Source of the DNA: Streptacidiphilus sp. P02-A3a
Lineage (GTDB): Bacteria > Actinomycetota > Actinomycetes > Streptomycetales > Streptomycetaceae
Assembly (NCBI RefSeq): GCF_014084105.1
Contig: NZ_CP048289.1
Span: forward strand, 3,667,922 to 3,731,921
Length of the DNA stretch: 64,000 nt
Direction of reading: 5' to 3'
Part shown: positions 7,905-17,144 of the stretch, piece after piece
Layout: the number at the start of each line of letters is the position of its first letter
Position numbering within the stretch: the stretch's first letter is position 1
Program-made: the position numbers and the translations under genes
The notes under the pieces: model-generated
Told to the model about the DNA's origin: nothing
What the model saw: only the letters and a program-made list of their open reading frames with translations
Databases searched by the model: none

Positions 7905-8297
7905 ATGCACGAGATGTCCATCGCTGCGGCCGTGGTCGGTCAGGTGGAGGCGGCCGCCGAGGCGGCCGGGGCGTTCGCGGTCAGCTCGGTCCGGCTGCAA
8001 GTCGGCGAACTGGCCGGAGTGGTACCGGACGCGCTCCGGTTCTGCTTCGAACTGGCCTGCACCGGAACGGTGCTGGAGGGCGCGGCGCTGGCCACCGAGC
8101 TGGTCCCGGCCCGGGCCCGATGCGCGCCGTGCGCCGCCGACTGGGCCGTCGGCATGCCGCCCGACCTCTGCTGCCCGACCTGCGGAACGGCCACCGCCGA
8201 ACTGCTCTCCGGGCGCGAACTGCAGATCCTCAGCGTGCGCTGGGAGGACGGCCCGACGCGCGCAGCCGACCGAGAACCGATCCACGAGGAGCGCTGA
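7905..8297 (+). CDS. hypA: Hydrogenase nickel incorporation protein HypA
   Basis: HypA is a 130-residue nickel metallochaperone that passes Ni to the large subunit together with HypB. It begins MHEMSI, where the N-terminal Met-His (H2) binds Ni. The zinc site shows as CAPC followed by CCPTC. A GGAGGAGG ribosome site lies 4 nt upstream. The 117-nt spacer after the DUF6893 gene contains a GC-rich inverted repeat (7815-7823 with 7854-7862), possibly separating transcript segments. A 3-nt gap to hypB indicates coupling. Confidence 0.95.
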   Translation: MHEMSIAAAVVGQVEAAAEAAGAFAVSSVRLQVGELAGVVPDALRFCFELACTGTVLEGAALATELVPARARCAPCAADWAVGMPPDLCCPTCGTATAELLSGRELQILSVRWEDGPTRAADREPIHEER

Positions 8298-8300
8298 ACC

Positions 8301-9122
8301 ATGTGCCGAGTGGTCGACCTGCGACAGGCGGTCCTCGCCAAGAACGACCGCTGCGCCCACGATCTGCGGGCCGACCTGGCCGGGCGGGGCACCGTCGTGA
8401 TCAACCTGCTCTCCAGCCCGGGCAGCGGCAAGACCGCGCTGCTGGAGCAGGAGCTGCTGCTGGCCGTCGCACGCGGAGTGCCGGTCGCGGCGCTGACCGC
8501 CGACCTGGCCACCGAGAACGACGCGCTGCGGCTGGCTCGCTCCGGCGCACCGGTCAAGCAGGTGCTCACCGACGGGCTGTGCCATCTGGAGGCCGGGATG
8601 CTGAGCGGCCACCTGGAGGGCTGGCTCCCGCCGCAGACCCGGCTGCTGTTCGTGGAGAACGTCGGAAACCTGGTCTGCCCCGCCTCCTACGACCTCGGCG
8701 AGTCGCTGCGGGTCGCCCTGGCCTCGGTCACCGAGGGCGAGGACAAGCCGCTCAAGTACCCCACCGCGTTCGGCCTGGCCAACCTGGTGCTGGTGACCAA
8801 GACCGACATCGCCGAGGCGGTCGGCTTCGACGAGGCGCTGTTCCGCCGCAACGTCCAGCAGGTCAACCCCGGCGCGCCGGTGCTGCTGACCTCGGCTCGG
8901 ACCGGTGCCGGAGCCGGGGCGCTGCTCGACGCCGCGCTGGCGGTCGCGGACGGCACCGCGGCGCACGCCCCGGTCATGGCCCGGCAGCACCCGCACCCGC
9001 ACGAGCATCCGCACGACCACGAGCAGGGACACGGCCACGACCACAACCACGACCACAACCAGGGCCACGACCACGACCACGAGCACCGCCACGCCTCGGC
9101 CGTGCCGCGGCCCCACGCGTGA
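8301..9122 (+). CDS. hypB: Hydrogenase nickel incorporation GTPase HypB
   Basis: HypB is a SIMIBI GTPase of 273 residues that drives nickel insertion. The Walker A motif is SSPGSGKTAL, and ENVGNLVCP plus TKTDIAE are the other nucleotide motifs. It begins MCRVVDLRQAVLAKND, without the N-terminal CxxCGC nickel site of some homologues. A His-rich tail of about 17 His lies in the last 45 residues. In most HypB proteins with a His stretch that stretch is N-terminal, so the C-terminal placement is notable. It may store nickel. The stop overlaps the GTG start of hypF. Confidence 0.95.
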   Translation: MCRVVDLRQAVLAKNDRCAHDLRADLAGRGTVVINLLSSPGSGKTALLEQELLLAVARGVPVAALTADLATENDALRLARSGAPVKQVLTDGLCHLEAGMLSGHLEGWLPPQTRLLFVENVGNLVCPASYDLGESLRVALASVTEGEDKPLKYPTAFGLANLVLVTKTDIAEAVGFDEALFRRNVQQVNPGAPVLLTSARTGAGAGALLDAALAVADGTAAHAPVMARQHPHPHEHPHDHEQGHGHDHNHDHNQGHDHDHEHRHASAVPRPHA

Positions 9123-11455
9123 ACAGCCCGCCCGCCGCGGTCGCGGTACGACGACGGCGACTGCTGGTGCACGGCGTGGTCCAGGGGGTGGGGTTCCGGC
9201 CCTTCGTCTACACCCTCGCCACCGGGCTCGGGCTGGCCGGGCACGTGACCAACACCAGCCAGGGCGTGCTGGTGGAGGTGGAGGGCGCGGAGAGCGCCGT
9301 GGCGCTGTTCTGCGCGCGGATCGTCGACCGGACCCCGCCACTGGCGGTGGTGGAGTCGGTGGACCACCACGAGCTGTCCCCGGCCGGTGGGTCCGGCTTC
9401 GCGATCCTGGCCTCCAGCGGCGACGGATCGGCCGCCACCCTGGTCCCGCCGGACGTGGCGACCTGCGCCGACTGCCTGGCCGAACTGTCCGACCCGGCCG
9501 ACCGCCGGTACCGGCACCCCTTCGTCAGCTGCGTCAACTGCGGCCCGCGCTTCAGCATCGTCACCGGCCTGCCCTACGACCGGGCGCACACCACCATGGC
9601 GCACCTCCCGATGTGCCCGGACTGCGCCCGCGAGTACGCCGATCCGGCGGACCGGCGGTTCCACGCCCAGCCGGTCGCCTGCCACGCCTGCGGCCCACGG
9701 CTGCGACTGCTGGGCGGCGCGACAGCCCCGGGCGCCGACCCGATCGCCGCCGCCCGCGGGCTGCTGGCCGACGGCGCGATCCTGGCCGTCAAGGGCCTCG
9801 GCGGCTACCACCTGGCCTGCGACGCCACCGACCCGGCGGCGGTGGCCCGGCTGCGGCAGCGAAAGCACCGGGGGGACAAGCCCTTCGCGCTCATGGCCCG
9901 GAGTCCGGCCGACATCGAGCCGCTGGCCGGGATCGACCAGGCGGAACGGGCGCTGCTCACCGGTCCGGTCCGGCCGATCGTGCTGCTGCGCCGACGGCCG
10001 CGGACCCACGCCGAGCTGCGGGGGGTCGCCCCCGGCAGCCCCGATCTCGGCTTCGTGCTGCCCTACACCCCGCTGCACCACCTGCTGCTGGGCCTGCCGG
10101 GCGACCCGCCGGGCCCCCGGCTGCTCGTGATGACCAGCGGCAACGTGTCCGGCGAGCCCATCGTCACCGACGACGGCGAGGCGCTGGACCGGCTGGCGCA
10201 CCTGGCCGACGCCTGGCTCACCCACGACCGCCCGATCCAGGTGCCCTGCGACGACTCCGTGGTCCGGGTCTGCGACGGTGAGCAGTTGACGCTGCGGCGC
10301 TCCCGCGGCTGTGCGCCGCTGCCGATCACCCTGCCGCTGCCGGTCCGCCCGGCGCTGGCGGTGGGCGGCGACCTGAAGAACACCCTCTGCCTCGGCCGGG
10401 GCCGACACGCCTGGCTGTCCGCCCACATCGGGGACATGGACGACCTGGCCACCCAGCGCGCCTTCGAGCGGGCCGAGCGGCAGCTGGAGTCGATCACCGG
10501 GGTGCACCCCGAGCTGCTGGCCGCCGACCGGCACCCGGGCTACCGCTCCGCCCAGTGGGCGCAGCGCGAGCGCGGCGGCAGGCCGCTGGTCCGGGTGCAG
10601 CACCACCACGCCCACATCGCCTCGGCGATGGCCGAACACGGCCTGGACGGCGCGCGCCGGGTCATCGGCGTCGCCTTCGACGGCACCGGCTACGGGGACG
10701 ACGGCGCGATCTGGGGCGGCGAGATCCTGCTTGCCGACTACGACGGCTACCAGCGCTTCACCCGGCTCGGCTACGTGCCGCTGCCGGGCGGCGACGCCAC
10801 CGTCCGGCGCCCCTACCGAATGGCACTGGCGCACCTGCACGCCGCCGGGATCCCCTGGACCGCCGACCTGCCCTGCACCGCGGCCTGCCCGCCTGACGAA
10901 CTGCGGCTGCTGAAGCAGCAGCTGGCACGCGGCCTCAACTGCGTGCCGACCTCCAGCATGGGCCGACTGTTCGACGCGGTCTCCGCACTGGCCGGGGTCT
11001 GCCAGCTGGCCGGTTACGAGGCCCAGGCCGCCGTCGAGTTGGAGGCGGCCGCGCTGCGTGCCGGACCGGACGACGGCCCCGGCTACGCCTTCGGGCTCGC
11101 CCCCGGCGACGGCGCGGACCCGGTACTGGTCGCCGACCCCGGGCCGGTACTGGCGGCGATCGCGGCCGAGGTGCGCGCCGGTGTCCCGGCCGCGCTGATC
11201 GCCGCCCGCTTCCATCGGGCGATCGCCGAACTGGTGCGCCGCGGCTGCGCGTTGGCGCGCGAGCGGCACGGGCTCGACACCGTGGCGCTGACCGGCGGGG
11301 TCTTCGGCAACGCGCTGCTGTCCACCGCCTGCGCGGCCGCACTGGCAGCGGACGGCTTCACCGTGCTGCGCCACCGCCGTGTCCCCCCGAACGACGGCGG
11401 CTTGGCCCTGGGCCAGCTCATGGTGGCCGGCCGCGCCGCAGCTCCGACCGACTAG
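9119..11455 (+). CDS. hypF: Carbamoyltransferase HypF
   Basis: HypF, 778 residues, makes the carbamoyl group that becomes cyanide on the active-site iron. The domains in order are an acylphosphatase (VVQGVGFRPFVYTLA, about residues 18-32) and two zinc fingers (CADC/CVNC and CPDC/CHAC, about residues 115-190). These are followed by a YrdC-like nucleotide-binding domain (KGLGGYHLACDA) and a Kae1/TobZ-like carbamoyltransferase domain with VQHHHAHIASAMAEH. The GTG at 9119 overlaps the hypB stop. Length is normal for the family. Confidence 0.95.
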   Translation: MNSPPAAVAVRRRRLLVHGVVQGVGFRPFVYTLATGLGLAGHVTNTSQGVLVEVEGAESAVALFCARIVDRTPPLAVVESVDHHELSPAGGSGFAILASSGDGSAATLVPPDVATCADCLAELSDPADRRYRHPFVSCVNCGPRFSIVTGLPYDRAHTTMAHLPMCPDCAREYADPADRRFHAQPVACHACGPRLRLLGGATAPGADPIAAARGLLADGAILAVKGLGGYHLACDATDPAAVARLRQRKHRGDKPFALMARSPADIEPLAGIDQAERALLTGPVRPIVLLRRRPRTHAELRGVAPGSPDLGFVLPYTPLHHLLLGLPGDPPGPRLLVMTSGNVSGEPIVTDDGEALDRLAHLADAWLTHDRPIQVPCDDSVVRVCDGEQLTLRRSRGCAPLPITLPLPVRPALAVGGDLKNTLCLGRGRHAWLSAHIGDMDDLATQRAFERAERQLESITGVHPELLAADRHPGYRSAQWAQRERGGRPLVRVQHHHAHIASAMAEHGLDGARRVIGVAFDGTGYGDDGAIWGGEILLADYDGYQRFTRLGYVPLPGGDATVRRPYRMALAHLHAAGIPWTADLPCTAACPPDELRLLKQQLARGLNCVPTSSMGRLFDAVSALAGVCQLAGYEAQAAVELEAAALRAGPDDGPGYAFGLAPGDGADPVLVADPGPVLAAIAAEVRAGVPAALIAARFHRAIAELVRRGCALARERHGLDTVALTGGVFGNALLSTACAAALAADGFTVLRHRRVPPNDGGLALGQLMVAGRAAAPTD

Positions 11456-11472
11456 GACCCCACGGAGGAACC

Positions 11473-11799
11473 ATGTGTTTGGCAGTACCCGGCAGAGTGC
11501 TGGAGATCGAGGAGCGGGACGGTACTCGGATGGCCACCGTCGACTTCGGCGGAGTGGTCAAGGAGGTGTGCCTGGAGTACCTGCCCGACCTGCGGGTCGG
11601 TGAGTACGCCATCGTCCACGTCGGCTTCGCGCTGCAACGGTTGGACGAGCAGGAGGCGCTGCGGACGCTGGCGCTGTTCGCCGACCTCGGCATGCTTCAG
11701 GAGGAGTTCGGCGACCCCTGGGAGGCCGCCGCGAACGCGAACGGCTACCCGTGGCACGGGGACGCCGACGGTGAGTTGGCGCGGGAGGCGCGGCAGTGA
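11473..11799 (+). CDS. hypC: Hydrogenase assembly chaperone HypC
   Basis: HypC is a 108-residue chaperone that carries the Fe(CN)2CO unit with HypD to the large-subunit precursor. It starts MCLAVPGRV, where Cys2 is the essential residue. A GGAGG ribosome site is 5 nt upstream. It is slightly longer than the common 75-95 residues because of a C-terminal extension ([15 protein letters not shown]). The stop overlaps hypD by 4 nt. Confidence 0.95.
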   Translation: MCLAVPGRVLEIEERDGTRMATVDFGGVVKEVCLEYLPDLRVGEYAIVHVGFALQRLDEQEALRTLALFADLGMLQEEFGDPWEAAANANGYPWHGDADGELAREARQ

Positions 11800-12920
11800 A
11801 GTACCTTGAGGAGTTCCAGGACCCGGAGCTGGCGCGTCGGCTGCTGGACGACATCCACGCCACAGTGACCCGGCCGTGGGCGCTGATGGAGGTCTGCGGC
11901 GGCCAGACGCACACCATCATCCGCCATGGGATCGATCAACTCCTGCCCGAGCAGGTCGAGTTGATCCATGGACCGGGCTGTCCGGTGTGCGTCACCCCAC
12001 TGGAGATGATCGACAAGGCGCTGGAGATCGCCTCCCGTCCGGGCGTGATCTTCTGCTCCTTCGGGGACATGCTCCGGGTCCCCGGGACCGGACGCGACCT
12101 GTTCACGGTGCGCGGCGAGGGCGGTGACGTGCGGGTGGTGTACTCCCCGCTGGACGCGCTGCGGATCGCCCAGCAGCACCCGGACAAGGAGGTGGTGTTC
12201 TTCGGCATCGGCTTCGAGACCACCGCCCCACCCAACGCGATGACCGTCTACCAGGCCCGCAAGCTGGGCATCCGCAACTTCAGCCTGCTGGTCTCGCACG
12301 TCCGGGTGCCCCCGGCGATCGAGGCCGTCATGCGCTCGCCCAGCTGCCGGGTGCAGGCGTTCCTGGCCGCGGGCCATGTCTGCAGCGTGATGGGCGTCGG
12401 CGAGTACCCGGAGCTGGCGGAGCGCCACCGGGTGCCGATCGTGGTGACCGGCTTCGAGCCGCTGGACATCCTGGAGGGCGTCCGGCGCACGGTACGGCAG
12501 CTGGAGCGCGGCGAGCACACCGTGGAGAACGCGTACGCCCGCGCGGTGCGCCCGGAGGGCAACCAGGCCGCGCGGGCCATGCTGGCGGACGTCTTCGAGG
12601 TCACCGACCGGTCCTGGCGCGGCATCGGTGTCATCCCCGAGAGCGGCTGGCGGCTGTCCGACCGCTACCGCGACTACGACGCCGAGCACCGGTTCTCGGT
12701 GACCGGGATCAAGACCCTGGAGCCGGCGGCCTGCCGCAGCGGCGAGGTGTTGCAGGGGCTGCTGAAGCCGCACCAGTGCGAGGCCTTCGGCACCACCTGC
12801 ACTCCGCGTTCCCCGCTCGGCGCGACCATGGTCTCCAGCGAGGGCGCGTGCGCGGCCTACTACCTCTACCGGCGGCTCGACGTCGCCCCCGCACGCCTGG
12901 AGGCGAGCCCCGTTGGCTGA
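11796..12920 (+). CDS. hypD: Hydrogenase iron-ligand assembly protein HypD
   Basis: HypD, 374 residues, assembles Fe(CN)2CO on a scaffold with HypC. Visible motifs are [23 protein letters not shown] (the redox-active Cys pair) and FETTAPPNA. Cys residues near the C-terminus ([21 protein letters not shown]) would bind the [4Fe-4S] cluster. The length matches the family. Overlap with hypC and hypE indicates co-translation. Confidence 0.95.
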   Translation: MKYLEEFQDPELARRLLDDIHATVTRPWALMEVCGGQTHTIIRHGIDQLLPEQVELIHGPGCPVCVTPLEMIDKALEIASRPGVIFCSFGDMLRVPGTGRDLFTVRGEGGDVRVVYSPLDALRIAQQHPDKEVVFFGIGFETTAPPNAMTVYQARKLGIRNFSLLVSHVRVPPAIEAVMRSPSCRVQAFLAAGHVCSVMGVGEYPELAERHRVPIVVTGFEPLDILEGVRRTVRQLERGEHTVENAYARAVRPEGNQAARAMLADVFEVTDRSWRGIGVIPESGWRLSDRYRDYDAEHRFSVTGIKTLEPAACRSGEVLQGLLKPHQCEAFGTTCTPRSPLGATMVSSEGACAAYYLYRRLDVAPARLEASPVG

Positions 12921-13989
12921 CACCACCACCACCCTGCCGACACCCGACCTGCTGGCCTGGACCTGTCCCGCGCAGCTGCGGGACCAGCCGCGCGTGGTGA
13001 TGGGACACGGCGGCGGCGGAGCGATGTCCGCCGAACTGGTCCAGCACATCTTCGCGCCCGCCTTCGGCGGCGAGGTGCTGGCCCAACTGGGTGACGCCGC
13101 GTCGGTCTCGCTGGGCGGGATCCGGCTGGCCTTCTCCACCGACTCCTATGTGGTCCGGCCGCTCTTCTTCCCCGGCGGCAGCATCGGCGACCTGGCGGTC
13201 AACGGCACGGTCAACGACCTGGCCATGAGCGGGGCCAGGGCCGCCTACCTGTCCTGCGGCTTCATCCTGGAGGAGGGCGTCGAGATGGCGCTGCTCGCCC
13301 GGGTCGCCGGAGCGCTGGGCGCGGCGGCGCGCGCGGCCGGTGTCGAGGTGGCGACTGGCGACACCAAGGTGGTGGAGTCCGGCCACGGCGACGGCGTCTA
13401 CATCAACACCGCCGGGATCGGACTGATCCCGCCCGGCGTGGACCTGCGCCCGCAGCGCGTGGTGCCGGGTGACGTGGTGATCGTCAGCGGGCCGATCGGC
13501 CTGCACGGCGTCGCGGTGATGAGCGTGCGCGAGGGGCTGGAGTTCGGCGTCGACATCGAGAGCGACTGCGCCGCCCTCGGCGGCCTGGTCGAGGCGATGC
13601 TGGCGGTCACCCCCGACCTGCACGTGCTGCGCGACCCGACCAGGGGCGGCCTGGCCGCGGCCCTCAACGAGATCGCGGCGGCAGCCAGGACCGGCGTGGT
13701 GATCCAGGAGCGCGACCTCCCGGTGCCGCCACCCGTGGCCAACGCCTGCGCCATCCTCGGGCTCGACCCGATGTACGTCGCCAACGAGGGCAAGCTGGTG
13801 GCGTTCGTCCCCCGGGAGCACGCGGAAGCGGTGCTCGCGGCCATGCGGGCGCACCCGCTGGGCGCCGAGGCCCGCGTGATCGGCGAAGCGGTCGCGGACC
13901 ACCCCGGCATGGTCGTGGCCCGTACCGGCCTCGGCGGTACCCGGGTGGTCGACCTGCCGATCGGGGAGCAGCTGCCCCGGATCTGCTGA
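12913..13989 (+). CDS. hypE: Carbamoyl dehydratase HypE
   Basis: HypE (358 residues) dehydrates the thiocarbamoyl group on its own C-terminal Cys to make thiocyanate, the CN source. It has the PurM-like ATP-binding motifs [13 protein letters not shown] and [15 protein letters not shown]. It ends in PRIC, the invariant catalytic C-terminus. The predicted start is a TTG at 12913 overlapping the hypD stop. An internal start closer to VVMGHGGGG would lose only non-conserved residues. Last gene of the hydrogenase operon; a 9-bp inverted repeat (13991-13999 with 14044-14052) follows. Confidence 0.95.
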   Translation: MADTTTTLPTPDLLAWTCPAQLRDQPRVVMGHGGGGAMSAELVQHIFAPAFGGEVLAQLGDAASVSLGGIRLAFSTDSYVVRPLFFPGGSIGDLAVNGTVNDLAMSGARAAYLSCGFILEEGVEMALLARVAGALGAAARAAGVEVATGDTKVVESGHGDGVYINTAGIGLIPPGVDLRPQRVVPGDVVIVSGPIGLHGVAVMSVREGLEFGVDIESDCAALGGLVEAMLAVTPDLHVLRDPTRGGLAAALNEIAAAARTGVVIQERDLPVPPPVANACAILGLDPMYVANEGKLVAFVPREHAEAVLAAMRAHPLGAEARVIGEAVADHPGMVVARTGLGGTRVVDLPIGEQLPRIC

Positions 13990-14085
13990 ACGGTACCCGC
14001 GACCGACCTGGCCACGCCGCCGGTCACGCTGCTGGAGGGGGTACGGGTACCGCGGCGGGCGACCGGCGGCACGACGCCGTTCGAC

Positions 14086-14391
14086 CTACGGGTGCGCGGT
14101 GGTCGTCTCGGGGTCGCCCGCACGGTAGACCGCCGTGCGGGCGCGCAGTTGGGACAGCCGCTCGTGGGTAGCGGGGTGCAGGCGGTGCCCGATCCTCTCG
14201 ACCAGGGTGTGCGCGGCGGTGTGGGTCGCTGATCCGGCCGCGTGGGTGGCGGTGCGGGTGGCCGCCTGCACCGCCGGGGCCTGAACGATCGCCTGCGAGG
14301 CCTTCCGGATCTGCTCGTAGCGCTCGTTCCCGGCCTTGGTGCCGAGTACGTAGCCCACAGCGAGCCCGGCGATGAAGGTGGGCTTGTGCAT
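14086..14391 (-). CDS. YtxH-like small membrane-associated protein
   Basis: The product has 101 residues. The N-terminus is a glycine-containing membrane helix followed by a basic segment (IAGLAVGYVLGTKAGNERYEQI), the standard YtxH layout. After it comes an Ala/Thr-rich amphipathic region. The start ATG has GGAGGCAG just upstream. YtxH proteins are general-stress associated with no defined biochemical role. The gene is convergent with the hydrogenase operon and shares no obvious function with it. Confidence 0.7.
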   Translation of the reverse strand: MHKPTFIAGLAVGYVLGTKAGNERYEQIRKASQAIVQAPAVQAATRTATHAAGSATHTAAHTLVERIGHRLHPATHERLSQLRARTAVYRAGDPETTTAHP

Positions 14392-14655
14392 GCTGCCTCC
14401 GATGTCTGCTGTCCCGTGCCGGGACCTGTGCCAGGCGCGGGCGATGGGTGCCCCGGCGTCGCGTCGGGCTCGACGCGCCTGCCGCTGACCGGCGAGCGCC
14501 TACCCCGGGCGGACCCCGCGAAGCACCGCCGTCCTGATCGGCCCGCGGTGGCGGCACCGGGTCCGCCTCCGGGGACGTACTGTGGTCCCGATCCGCTCAG
14601 CAGCGCCGAGTCACCTCCGATTCCGGCGGCCCCTTCTTTCCACGGAGCCCGGACC

Positions 14656-15021
14656 ATGACCCCAGCGTTCACCTTCCGGGTCCAGCAGCAGGGGTCGCGC
14701 GCCGTGCTGGTGCTGGAGGGCGAACTGGACCTCGACGGCGCCGACGTACTGAGCGGCACCGCGTCGGACCTGATCGAGCAGGGATGCCGCGACCTGGTCC
14801 TGGAGATGGCGCGGGTGTCCTTCTGCGACTCCATGGGCCTGAACGCGCTGCTGCACATCCTGCGCCGGGCCACCAGCGCGGGAGGATCGCTGCTCCTGCT
14901 GTCCCCGACGGATCCGGTCAAGCGCCTGCTGTCCATGTGCGGCGTTGACCGGATCGTCTCCATGTCCGACGGCTCGTACCGCCCTACCGACGACGGCGGC
15001 CCGTGTCCGGAGACGCACTGA
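14656..15021 (+). CDS. STAS-domain anti-sigma factor antagonist
   Basis: This 121-residue, single STAS domain protein has the pattern ELDLDGADVL, then SFCDSMGLNALL, where the Ser is the usual site of phosphorylation by an RsbW-type kinase. It would bind an anti-sigma factor in its unphosphorylated form and release a sigma-B-like factor. No partner kinase or sigma gene is adjacent. The start ATG at 14656 has CACGGAG upstream. About 264 bp of leader without a gene precedes it. Confidence 0.85.
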   Translation: MTPAFTFRVQQQGSRAVLVLEGELDLDGADVLSGTASDLIEQGCRDLVLEMARVSFCDSMGLNALLHILRRATSAGGSLLLLSPTDPVKRLLSMCGVDRIVSMSDGSYRPTDDGGPCPETH

Positions 15022-15051
15022 GGCGACGGGGGCACGAGCGGGAGGGGGCGC

Positions 15052-15258
15052 TCAGGCGGCGGTCGCCAGGGACTGTGCGCGGTGGGAGGCCAGCAGGCCC
15101 CGGGCCCGGGCCAGCGCCTGCTCCGGCTCGCGGACCCCGGTGGAGACGCACAGCGTGTAGTACAGGTCTTCGCGCCTCGCTCCGGCCTCGGGCCGGTCGC
15201 GCAGGGCGTCGAGGTCGGCGACGAGGCGGTCGAGCAGCGGAAGGTTGATCAACGGCAT
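15052..15258 (-). CDS. DUF5133 family protein
   Basis: This is a 68-residue protein. The motif DLYYTLCVSTGVREPEQALARAR is the recognisable core of the DUF5133 family of Streptomyces, whose function is unknown. The start ATG (15256-15258) follows a CTGGAGCAGGCC stretch that can act as ribosome site. The gene converges with the STAS gene. Confidence 0.7.
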   Translation of the reverse strand: MPLINLPLLDRLVADLDALRDRPEAGARREDLYYTLCVSTGVREPEQALARARGLLASHRAQSLATAA

Positions 15259-15462
15259 GGCCTGCTCCAGGGGGGAAGCGGTGGGAACCGCGTGCCGGGT
15301 TCCCACGACGCTGGGGTTCAGGGAAGGTCGAAGTGACGGTGCTCTGCCACACCTGCCCGGAACCGGGTACCGCACACCTCCCGAAATCCACCAGGACTGC
15401 GTCCGGCTCGGCCGGGTACGCGTCGTCTCGACGAGGTGACCGACGAGCGGGAGGAGCAGCAC

Positions 15463-15636
15463 ATGAGCGCCGAGGACAAGGCCGGGAACACCGCCGACAA
15501 GGTCAAGGGCAAGGTCAAGGAGACGGTCGGCAAGGCGGTGGGCAACGAGCGCCTGACTGCCGAGGGCCGGGCCGACCAGGCCAAGGGCGATGCCAAGCAG
15601 GCCGTCGAGAAGGTCAAGGACGTCTTCAAGGACTGA
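15463..15636 (+). CDS. CsbD family stress protein
   Basis: A 57-residue hydrophilic protein with Lys, Ala and Gly repeats (KVKGKVKETVGKAVGN) and a second half RADQAKGDAKQAVEKVKD. This is the typical CsbD fold signature. In Bacillus csbD is under sigma-B control, and in Streptomyces homologues are stress-inducible. A GGGAGGAG ribosome site precedes the ATG. The gene is followed by a strong terminator. Confidence 0.9.
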   Translation: MSAEDKAGNTADKVKGKVKETVGKAVGNERLTAEGRADQAKGDAKQAVEKVKDVFKD

Positions 15637-15667
15637 CTGCCCGCCCGATGCTTCGGGCAGTACCGAG

Positions 15668-15700
15668 CGGTGGCCCCCGCGTCCGACGCGGGGGCCACCG
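15668..15700 (+). terminator. Intrinsic-type terminator after csbD-like gene
   Basis: A perfect 15-bp stem (15668-15682 with 15686-15700, arm CGGTGGCCCCCGCGT) with a 3-nt loop lies 32 bp after the CsbD stop. No long U-tract is present, as is common for actinobacterial terminators. Confidence 0.8.
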
Positions 15701-15802
15701 CCGTCTCCTCAGCAGGGTGCGGCTTCTGGGCACCCGATCGGCCCAACCCCCCGGTGTCGCGTCACCTGGCTCGGGGGACCTGTGATCCATGAGGTCTCCA
15801 TC

Positions 15803-16517
15803 ATGACTCCCGCCCTGAACCCGTCGGCCGCCGACGCACCCCGCTTCGACACCCCCTCCAGCGGCCCTTGCCCGGGTGTGGACCTGGAGGGGCACCGGCT
15901 CGCGGTCGCCCGTGAGTTCACGCGCCTGGTCGACGCCGGTGAACTTGAGCTTCCGCTGCCGGGCCCTGGGTACCGCCCACGCCCTGGCGTCGGTCCGCGC
16001 CCGCCACCCGGAGCTGACGGACGCGCGGGTATGGCTGGCCCACACCGACGCGGACTCGCGGGTCCCCGAGAGCTGGCTGGCGGACCAGCTCGCCCATGCC
16101 ACGGCCGGCGCGCACGCCGTGGTCGGCCAGGTCCAGGTCCGGGACTGGGGCGAGCACACCGCCACGACCACCGCCCACTTCAAGCGCCACTACTTCGTCC
16201 ACCACCACGACCGGCGCACGCCGGTGGCCTCGACTCCCGCGCCCGGCCGGAGCGGTCCGCGGCGGCCGCACCCCCATGTCCACGGCGCGAACCTGGGCGT
16301 GCGCGCCGACGCGTACCTGGCCGTCGGCGGGTTCCCGCAGCTGCCCGTGGGTGAGGACCGGGCCCTGGTCACCGCACTGGAACAAGCCCACTACCGGGTC
16401 CTGGCCGCCACCGACGCCCCGGTGGTCACCTCGGCCCGGCGCGACCCCCGCGCCCCCGGCGGATTCGGCCACTTCCTCCTCGACCTGGAGACCCGCACCA
16501 CCCAATCCCAGGACTAG
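15803..16517 (+). pseudogene. Degraded family-2 glycosyltransferase remnant
   Basis: The segment from about 15945 to 16517 encodes the second half of a GT2-like enzyme. It reads RVWLAHTDADSRVPESW (a DxD-like motif), then HVHGANLGVRADAYLAVGGF, the acceptor-domain motif, then GEDRALVTALE. The first half, with the nucleotide-binding motif, is missing. An upstream frame from ATG 15803 joins only by a shift near 15960. The alternative 213-codon frame from 15876 starts in sequence without family features. I read this as a truncated, frameshifted gene rather than an active enzyme. Confidence 0.6.
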
Positions 16518-16555
16518 AGCGTGTCCTTCGGATCACGTCTGGCGGTGGCGGCCGG

Positions 16556-17053
16556 TCAGTGCGGATCGGTGCTGGGGGCGCTGTCGCGGTGGGTCAGTGC
16601 GAGCGCGCTTCCGGCGACGCCGATGATCAGCAGCGCGATGGCGATGCTGGTGCCGCCCGCCCGGTCCCAGTAGACGTCCTTGAGGTCGATCAGGCTCGCC
16701 GCCTCGTCGATCACCAGGGCCAGCCCGACACCGTAGGCCAGGCCCATCCAGGTCCGCCAGCGGGCTGTGCGCTCCACCAGCCCGCACGCCCCGACGATCA
16801 TGAGCAGCAGGATGCCCCACACGTAGTGGTGGATGTGCACGCCGCCCGCCGAGACGTTCCCGACACCGGCGGCGTCGATGTGGATCAGCCAGGTCAGCAG
16901 CCGCAGGCCACCGAAGGTGACGGTGAACGCCCACCACGCCAGCACCAGCCCGCGACGGGTGGCCGAGACCTCCCGCCAGCGCCGCGGCCGCCGCCCGCGG
17001 CCGCCTCCGGTGGCAGCCGGGGCTGACGGCGCGGGCTCTCCCTTGGATGTCAT
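16556..17053 (-). CDS. Integral membrane protein, unknown function
   Basis: The product has 165 residues. A basic N-terminus (GGGRGRRPRRWREV) precedes about four hydrophobic segments: LVLAWWAFTVTFGGLRLLTW, a His-rich loop GGVHIHHYVWGILLLMIVGA, WMGLAYGVGLALVIDEAA, and TSIAIALLIIGVAGSALAL. The HIHHYxWG and DEAA motifs recur in an uncharacterised actinobacterial membrane family. The ATG has no clear ribosome site. A TAGAGT hexamer lies 6 nt upstream, so a near-leaderless transcript is possible. Confidence 0.75.
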   Translation of the reverse strand: MTSKGEPAPSAPAATGGGRGRRPRRWREVSATRRGLVLAWWAFTVTFGGLRLLTWLIHIDAAGVGNVSAGGVHIHHYVWGILLLMIVGACGLVERTARWRTWMGLAYGVGLALVIDEAASLIDLKDVYWDRAGGTSIAIALLIIGVAGSALALTHRDSAPSTDPH

Positions 17054-17144
17054 CCTGTGACTCTAGGGCTGCGAACAGGGTGCGGCCGACAGAAACGGCG
17101 GCACCCGAAGGGGTGTCGGTTCGGCGGGCGACCCGGCAGCGGGG

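Noticed and set aside
13991..14052. 9-bp inverted repeat after hypE as terminator
   Set aside because: The loop is 44 nt long and no U-tract follows; too weak to call alone.
16518..16555. GAGCGTGTCCTTCGGATCACG as an insertion-sequence end
   Set aside because: It looks like an IS terminal sequence, but no matching inverted copy or transposase is nearby.
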